Positions 27,411-32,109 of a stretch of 32,109 nucleotides of DNA are shown here, piece after piece (within the stretch, counting starts at the first letter, position 1; every line of letters begins with the position of its first letter). This DNA is from Gammaproteobacteria bacterium. Lineage in GTDB: Bacteria; Pseudomonadota; Gammaproteobacteria; Ga0077554; Ga007554. Position numbers and translations under genes: made by a program. The stretch is from contig JAGVME010000107.1 of assembly GCA_020053945.1 (NCBI GenBank), positions 1-32,109 on the forward strand. Direction: 5' to 3'. The notes under the pieces are model-generated. The model was not told the origin of the DNA, did not search any database, and was given only the letters and a program-made list of their open reading frames with translations.

Positions 27411-28589
27411 ATGTCTGTTATTAAAATGACTGATCTTGATCTGGCGGGCAAGCGGGTACTGATCCGCGAAGACCTTAACGTACCGCTGAAAAACGGCAAA
27501 ATTGCCGATGACACGCGCATTCGCGCCTCCCTCCCCACTATTGAACACGCCATGAAGGCCGGCGCCAAGGTCATGGTGATGTCCCACCTGGGCCGTCCTG
27601 AAGAAGGGATTTATAGCGAAGAAAATTCCATGCAGCCGGTGGCAGATTATATCTCCAAGCTGCTCGGCAAACCGGTGCGCCTGGCAAAAGACTACCTGGG
27701 CGGTATTAATGTTGCGCCGGGCGAAGTCGTGGTTTTCGACAATGTACGCTTTAATAAAGGCGAAAAGAAAAATGGCGATGAGCTTGCCAAACAATATGCC
27801 GCGCTGTGCGATGTGTTTGTGATGGACGCGTTTGGCACGGCGCACCGCGCCGAAGCTTCCACCCACGGCGTCGCCAAATATGCCCCTATCGCCTGCGCTG
27901 GCCCGCTGCTGGCGACTGAGCTCGAGGCGCTGGGCAAAGCGCTGCTCAATCCCAAACGCCCGTTAGTGGCGATTGTGGGCGGCTCCAAGGTATCTACCAA
28001 GCTTACTGTGCTCGAATCCCTGTCCAAAGTGGTTGATCAACTGATTGTCGGTGGCGGCATTGCCAATACTTTCATCGAAGCGGCTGGACATGGCATTGGC
28101 AAGTCATTGAGCGAAAAGGATTTGATCCCCGAAGCCAAGCGTTTAACCGAGCAGGCCAAGAAGCGCAACTCCGCCATTCCCGTACCCACCGATGTCGTGG
28201 TGGGCAGTGAATTCTCCGAAACCGCCAAGGCTACCCTGAAGAATGTGGATGCCGTCAGCAGTGGCGACATGATCTTTGATATTGGCCCGCAAACCTCCGA
28301 AGCCTTTGCCGAAATCCTGAAAAAAGCCGGTACCATTGTCTGGAACGGCCCGGTAGGCGTGTTCGAATTTGACCAGTTTGGCGAAGGCACGCGCCGCCTG
28401 GCCATGGCGATTGCCGAAAGTTCGGCGTTTTCGATTGCGGGTGGAGGTGATACACTGGCGGCAATCGCCAAATACAATATCGCCGACAAGATTTCTTACA
28501 TTTCCACGGGCGGGGGTGCTTTTCTGGAATTTCTCGAAGGCAAAAAACTCCCGGCTGTGGCGATCCTGGAAGAACGCGCCAAAAAATAA
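27411..28589 (+). CDS. pgk: Phosphoglycerate kinase
   Basis: Transfers phosphate between 1,3-bisphosphoglycerate and ATP/ADP, 392 residues. It shows the N-terminal substrate site REDLNVPL and [21 protein letters not shown], the nucleotide-site [17 protein letters not shown] and the C-terminal [15 protein letters not shown] good ribosome binding site (AAGGAA) precedes ATG 27411. It works in glycolysis, gluconeogenesis or the Calvin cycle, next to gap. Confidence 0.98.
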   Translation: MSVIKMTDLDLAGKRVLIREDLNVPLKNGKIADDTRIRASLPTIEHAMKAGAKVMVMSHLGRPEEGIYSEENSMQPVADYISKLLGKPVRLAKDYLGGINVAPGEVVVFDNVRFNKGEKKNGDELAKQYAALCDVFVMDAFGTAHRAEASTHGVAKYAPIACAGPLLATELEALGKALLNPKRPLVAIVGGSKVSTKLTVLESLSKVVDQLIVGGGIANTFIEAAGHGIGKSLSEKDLIPEAKRLTEQAKKRNSAIPVPTDVVVGSEFSETAKATLKNVDAVSSGDMIFDIGPQTSEAFAEILKKAGTIVWNGPVGVFEFDQFGEGTRRLAMAIAESSAFSIAGGGDTLAAIAKYNIADKISYISTGGGAFLEFLEGKKLPAVAILEERAKK

Positions 28590-28662
28590 TCGCCAGAGCA
28601 TGTATAGGGCTATTATGTACGCGAGTTTTCCCACGCGCTTTATGCAAAACTGAAATAGAGAA

Positions 28663-30108
28663 ATGCTAAGACGAACCAAAATAGTTGCGACTGTTGGACC
28701 TGCCACTGATGATCCCTTGGTACTGGACGGCATCATTGAAGCGGGTGTGGATGTGGTGCGGCTCAACCTTTCCCATGGCGCGGCACAAGATCATTGGAGA
28801 CGTGCCGAAGCGGTGCGTAATCGCGCTGTCGCTTACGGCCGCCAAGTCGGCGTATTAGCCGACCTGCAGGGGCCGAAAATCCGCATTGACCGTTTCCGCG
28901 AAGGCAAGGTCATCCTGCAGGAAGGCGCGAAATTTATCCTGGATGCGCGTTGCGGCGTGCTTGACGGCACCGCGGAGCGCGTCGGCATCACTTACAAGAA
29001 TCTGCCCAACGATGTCCATCGTGGCGATGTGCTGTTGCTGGATGATGGCCGCATTGTATTGTGGGTGGAACAGGTGGCCGACGAGCAGATTATCTGCCAG
29101 GTCACCGTGGGTGGCGCACTGTCAAATAACAAGGGAATTAACCGTCAAGGTGGCGGTTTGTCAGCCGCCGCGATTACCGATAAAGACCGTGCCGATATTG
29201 TGCTCGCAGCGGAAATGCAGGCGGATTACTTGGCGGTGTCTTTTCCGCGCAGCGCCGCCGACATTCATTACGCCCGCACGCTGTTGCGTGAAGCGGGTGG
29301 GCACGGCGGCATTGTCGCGAAAATCGAGCGCGCCGAGGCAATTGAAAATCTCGAAGAAATTATCGCGGCGTCAGATGCGGTAATGGTGGCGCGAGGGGAT
29401 CTGGGCGTAGAAATTGGCGACGCCGAATTGCCAGCGGTGCAAAAGCGCATTATCAAACTGGCGCGCTCCATGAACCGTGTGGTGATTACCGCCACGCAAA
29501 TGATGGAGTCGATGATTGAAAATCCCATCCCCACGCGCGCTGAAGTGTTTGACGTTGCCAACGCGGTGCTGGACGGTACGGATGCGGTGATGCTCTCCGC
29601 AGAAAGCGCCAGCGGCAAATACCCGGCCAAGGCTGTCGCGGCCATGGGGCGTATTTGCCTGGAAGCTGAAAAGCAACCGTCGGCGATGACCTCGGACCAC
29701 CGTTTGAATACGCATTTTGGACGCATTGATGAAGCGATTGCCATGGCGTGCATGTACACCGCAAACCATCTGGGTGTGAAGGCCATTGCGGCGCTCACCG
29801 AATCTGGCTCAACGCCCTTGTGGATGTCGCGCATCAGTTCCGGTATCCCCATTTACGCGCTCACGCCGCAAGTTGAAACGCGGCGGAAGGTGACGCTGTA
29901 CCGTGGCGTATACCCGATTAATTTTGACGTGAAAACCACCGACCATGCGCAAGTGAATATGGAAGCCGTGGATGAGCTGGTGCGGCGCGGCGCGGTGCGT
30001 GATGGCGATCTGGTTATCATCACCAAAGGTGATTTGATGGGCGTGCATGGCGGCACCAATGCCATGAAGATTGTGCGTGTGGGCGATATGGTGGCACCAC
30101 AAAATTAA
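28663..30108 (+). CDS. pyk: Pyruvate kinase
   Basis: Makes pyruvate and ATP from phosphoenolpyruvate, 481 residues. Visible are MLRRTKIVATVGPATDD, VRLNLSHG, LADLQGPKIR, the active-site VAKIERAEAIENLEEII, MVARGDLGVE, ATQMMESMIENPIPTRAEV and DAVMLSAESASGKYP. The C-terminal regulatory domain is present and ends near VRVGDMVAPQN. The ribosome binding site is weak (TAGAG). The gene lies 73 bp after pgk in the tkt-gap-pgk-pyk-fba order of many autotrophic proteobacteria. Confidence 0.97.
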   Translation: MLRRTKIVATVGPATDDPLVLDGIIEAGVDVVRLNLSHGAAQDHWRRAEAVRNRAVAYGRQVGVLADLQGPKIRIDRFREGKVILQEGAKFILDARCGVLDGTAERVGITYKNLPNDVHRGDVLLLDDGRIVLWVEQVADEQIICQVTVGGALSNNKGINRQGGGLSAAAITDKDRADIVLAAEMQADYLAVSFPRSAADIHYARTLLREAGGHGGIVAKIERAEAIENLEEIIAASDAVMVARGDLGVEIGDAELPAVQKRIIKLARSMNRVVITATQMMESMIENPIPTRAEVFDVANAVLDGTDAVMLSAESASGKYPAKAVAAMGRICLEAEKQPSAMTSDHRLNTHFGRIDEAIAMACMYTANHLGVKAIAALTESGSTPLWMSRISSGIPIYALTPQVETRRKVTLYRGVYPINFDVKTTDHAQVNMEAVDELVRRGAVRDGDLVIITKGDLMGVHGGTNAMKIVRVGDMVAPQN

Positions 30109-30110
30109 TC

Positions 30111-30201
30111 ATGTCATTTCGAGCGTCGCGACGACTGCATGGATGCAGGAGGTAGAGCCACGCAGGGAGCGGTTGCCGAGAAATCTGTCACAGATTAAAT
30201 T
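30111..30201. repeat. Intergenic repeat-like element between pyk and fba
   Basis: The spacer starts with CATTTCGAGCG and has GAGAAATCTG further on, two arms of a common dispersed palindromic repeat in proteobacteria. Between them lies TGCATGGATGCAGGAGG, whose TGCATGGATGCA is the exact reverse complement of TGCATCCATGCA in the ahcY-metF element. It is probably a diverged or composite intergenic repeat. Family names were not checked. Confidence 0.5.
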
Positions 30202-30257
30202 CCACTAGCGATTTTTTAGACTTTTAACTTTAATAGAAACTGTAAGAGGAGATTATC

Positions 30258-31322
30258 ATGGCTTTAATATCCCTACGCCAACTTTTGGACCATGCCGCTG
30301 AGTATGGTTATGGTGTACCCGCGTTTAACGTTAACAACCTGGAACAGGTGCAGTCCATCATGCAGGCTGCCGCTGAAACCGACAGCCCGGTGATTCTGCA
30401 GGCGTCTGCGGGCGCCCGTTCGTATGCGGGTGAACCCTTCCTGCGTCACCTGATGCTGGCGGCGGTTGAAATGTATCCCCATATCCCGATTGTTGTGCAT
30501 CAGGATCATGGCGCGTCTGCAGCGGTGTGCTTGCGTTCAATTCAGAGCGGCTTCACCTCGGTAATGATGGACGGTTCCCTGAAAGAAGATGCCAAGACCC
30601 CGGCATCCTATGAATATAATGCCGACATTACCCGCAAGGTTGCCGAAATTGCCCATGCTTGCGGCGTGTCCGTAGAAGGCGAACTGGGTTGTCTGGGTTC
30701 CCTGGAAACCGGTATGGCGGGTGAAGAAGATGGTAGCGGCGCCGAAGGCAAAATGGATCATTCCATGCTGCTTACCGACCCCGAAGAAGCGGCGCAGTTT
30801 GTTAAGGCTACCAAAGTGGATGCACTGGCCATCGCCATCGGCACCAGCCACGGTGCATACAAGTTTACGCGTCCACCTACCGGCGACATTCTTGCGATTG
30901 GCCGCATCAAGGAAATTCATGCGCGCATTCCTGATACCCACCTGGTCATGCACGGTTCATCTTCCGTGCCCCAGGAATGGCTGAAGATCATTCACCAATA
31001 CGGCGGTGATATCGGCGAAACCTACGGCGTGCCATTGTCAGAAATCCAGGAAGGCATCAAGCACGGTGTGCGCAAGGTCAACATCGACACCGATTTACGC
31101 CTGTCCGCCACCGGCGCTATGCGCAAAGCCATGGGCGACAATCCCAAGGAATTTGACCCGCGCAAATTCTTCAAGGCGTCCACCAAGGCCATGCAGGAGA
31201 TCTGCAAAATCCGTTATGAAGCCTTCGGCACCGCAGGCAATGCTTCCAAGATCAAGCCGATCAACCTGGAAGACATGGTCAAACGCTACGTCAAAGGTTC
31301 ACTTGATCCGCGCGTAAAATAA
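30258..31322 (+). CDS. fba: Fructose-bisphosphate aldolase, class II (Calvin-cycle subtype)
   Basis: Zinc-dependent aldolase joining dihydroxyacetone-phosphate and glyceraldehyde-3-phosphate, 354 residues. The metal and substrate site is visible in [30 protein letters not shown] and [10 protein letters not shown], with NIDTDLRLS near residue 275. The length and sequence match the CbbA-like branch shared by autotrophic and methylotrophic proteobacteria. ATG 30258 is preceded by AAGAGGAG. The gene ends the rightward carbon block and is followed by a strong terminator. Confidence 0.97.
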   Translation: MALISLRQLLDHAAEYGYGVPAFNVNNLEQVQSIMQAAAETDSPVILQASAGARSYAGEPFLRHLMLAAVEMYPHIPIVVHQDHGASAAVCLRSIQSGFTSVMMDGSLKEDAKTPASYEYNADITRKVAEIAHACGVSVEGELGCLGSLETGMAGEEDGSGAEGKMDHSMLLTDPEEAAQFVKATKVDALAIAIGTSHGAYKFTRPPTGDILAIGRIKEIHARIPDTHLVMHGSSSVPQEWLKIIHQYGGDIGETYGVPLSEIQEGIKHGVRKVNIDTDLRLSATGAMRKAMGDNPKEFDPRKFFKASTKAMQEICKIRYEAFGTAGNASKIKPINLEDMVKRYVKGSLDPRVK

Positions 31323-31342
31323 CTGTGGGTTAGCAAGTCAGC

Positions 31343-31379
31343 AAACAGAAAGGCGGGGGCAACCCTGCCTTTCTTGTTT
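31343..31379 (+). terminator. Rho-independent terminator after fba
   Basis: AGAAAGGCGGGG, tetraloop GCAA and CCCTGCCTTTCT form a 12-bp stem with one G-T pair. The stem is extended by AAAC/GTTT around one bulged base and is followed by TTGTTTC. A GNRA tetraloop on a GC-rich stem 20 bp after the fba stop is a convincing end of the carbon block. Confidence 0.88.
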
Positions 31380-31401
31380 CAGGAGTTTGAGGAAACTGAT
31401 T

Positions 31402-31440
31402 CCCTCTCCCCACTTATGGGGAGAGGGTCAGGGAGAGGGA
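31402..31440. repeat. CCCTCTCCCC palindromic intergenic repeat upstream of def
   Basis: CCCTCTCCCC (31402-31411) and GGGGAGAGGG (31418-31427) form a perfect 10-bp inverted repeat around ACTTAT, followed by TCAGGGAGAGGGA, a partial second copy. This type is widely dispersed between genes of many proteobacteria. It lies just 17 bp before the def start, so in RNA it could affect def translation. Confidence 0.8.
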
Positions 31441-31456
31441 GTCGGCAAGAATCATT

Positions 31457-31987
31457 ATGGCAATCCGCGAAGTATTACGCATGGGCGCCCCCCTGTTATG
31501 GCGCGTTGCAGAACCTGTCAGCGACTTTCACGACCCGGAATTACAGGCACTGCTTGACGATATGTTTGACACCATGGCCGCCTTAAACGGCGCTGGCTTG
31601 GCCGCGCCGCAAATTGGCGTCAGCAAACGCGTGGTGGTTTTCGGTATCGACAAAAACCCACGTTACCCTGACATGGAACCGGTGCCCACTACTATCTTGA
31701 TTAACCCGGTGCTAGAACCATTAGGTGACATCATGGAAGATGGCTGGGAAGGTTGCCTGAGCGTGCCCGGCTTACGCGGCCGGGTGCCGCGTCATACCCA
31801 TTTACGTTATTCCGGGTTTGACCAGCACGGCGCGCACTTTCAACGCGAAGTCCACGGCTTTCACGCCCGGGTGGTGCAACACGAATGCGACCACCTCGAT
31901 GGTATTTTGTATCCCATGCGCATTAAAGATATGCGCGACTTCGGGTTTCAAAAAGAACTGTTTGGCGAAGAGAGTGGCAAGGAATAA
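31457..31987 (+). CDS. def: Peptide deformylase
   Basis: Metal enzyme that removes the formyl group from new proteins, 176 residues. The three family motifs are present: [10 protein letters not shown] (45-54), EGCLSVPG with metal ligand C100, and QHECDHLDG with H142, E143 and H146. The gene is not linked to fmt here, unlike the common def-fmt pair, so a second copy may exist elsewhere. The start ATG 31457 lacks a clear ribosome binding site and follows the CCCTCTCCCC repeat closely. Confidence 0.95.
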   Translation: MAIREVLRMGAPLLWRVAEPVSDFHDPELQALLDDMFDTMAALNGAGLAAPQIGVSKRVVVFGIDKNPRYPDMEPVPTTILINPVLEPLGDIMEDGWEGCLSVPGLRGRVPRHTHLRYSGFDQHGAHFQREVHGFHARVVQHECDHLDGILYPMRIKDMRDFGFQKELFGEESGKE

Positions 31988-32027
31988 ATGGGATCAGCAA
32001 GCAATTGAATTATATTAAAAACTGATG

Positions 32028-32108
32028 TTACGCAGCCGCCCGCATACTCAGCAGCTCATCATAGGCCAGCTTGATGGCTTTGATGTAGAGCTTGGAGCGC
32101 AAGGCGAA
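32028..32108 (-). CDS. Unidentified protein, C-terminal fragment
   Basis: The minus strand is open from the right edge (frame from 32108) to TAA at 32028. It gives 26 residues beginning FALRSKLYIKAIKLAYDEL and ending SMRAAA, a plausible amphipathic helix at the end of a protein. The bulk of the gene lies outside the window, and no family can be assigned. It converges on def, 40 bp away. Confidence 0.45.
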   Translation of the reverse strand, partial: FALRSKLYIKAIKLAYDELLSMRAAA

Positions 32109-32109
32109 G

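Noticed and set aside
28143-28766. 207-codon minus-strand frame across pgk-pyk
   Set aside because: Antisense to pgk; no ribosome binding site or family features.
23692-31322. Claim that the organism fixes CO2 by the Calvin cycle
   Set aside because: tkt, gap, pgk and fba are shared with glycolysis and the pentose-phosphate route; Rubisco and phosphoribulokinase are not in the window.

Overview
The window looks like a stretch of core chromosome from a proteobacterium of moderate G+C, most likely a gammaproteobacterium in the broad sense (including the former betaproteobacteria). Three things suggest this: the gene order metK-[SAH riboswitch]-ahcY-metF, the Calvin-type order tkt-gap-pgk-pyk-fba seen in many autotrophic and methylotrophic members, and a complete urea uptake and hydrolysis locus. 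I cannot name a genus. No tRNA, rRNA, CRISPR array, prophage or intact insertion sequence was seen.

Layout. 1-4640: the 3' end of an unidentified proline-rich protein gene, then a leftward cluster of psiE-like gene, mutM and a three-gene ABC-2/Gld-type exporter. 4814-7525: two rightward genes, an MscS-family channel and a degenerate HD-GYP protein. 7556-18621: a leftward nitrogen block, ureDABCEFG (urease and its maturation proteins) followed by urtABCDE (urea ABC importer). 18986-22828: a leftward methyl-cycle block, metK, ahcY, metF. 22961-31322: a rightward block with a thioredoxin-like gene, tkt, a hicBA toxin-antitoxin pair, gap, pgk, pyk and fba. 31457-31987: peptide deformylase. The right edge holds the 3' end of an unidentified leftward gene.

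How the genes work together. Urt imports urea at low concentration and urease splits it to ammonia and CO2. Both transcription units have a convincing sigma-54 (-24/-12) promoter in front, and the urt one has two candidate NtrC boxes 30 bp apart (centres near -89 and -119). The sequence therefore supports nitrogen-limitation control of both units. MetK makes S-adenosylmethionine, AhcY removes the S-adenosylhomocysteine left after methylation, and MetF supplies methyl-THF. An SAH riboswitch sits directly before ahcY. The tkt-gap-pgk-pyk-fba block is lower glycolysis/gluconeogenesis plus the reductive pentose-phosphate steps, but neither Rubisco nor phosphoribulokinase is in the window, so CO2 fixation is not shown.

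Oddities: a one-base deletion that breaks the conserved C-terminus of the HicA toxin, between tkt and gap; loss of the first metal-binding residues in the HD-GYP protein; a 231-bp MITE/BIME-like palindromic element between ahcY and metF; other intergenic repeats near fba and def; and intercistronic hairpins at urtA-urtB, gap-pgk and metK-ahcY. I found no wholly new system. The most useful results are the paired sigma-54/NtrC architectures, the SAH riboswitch and the broken hicA.
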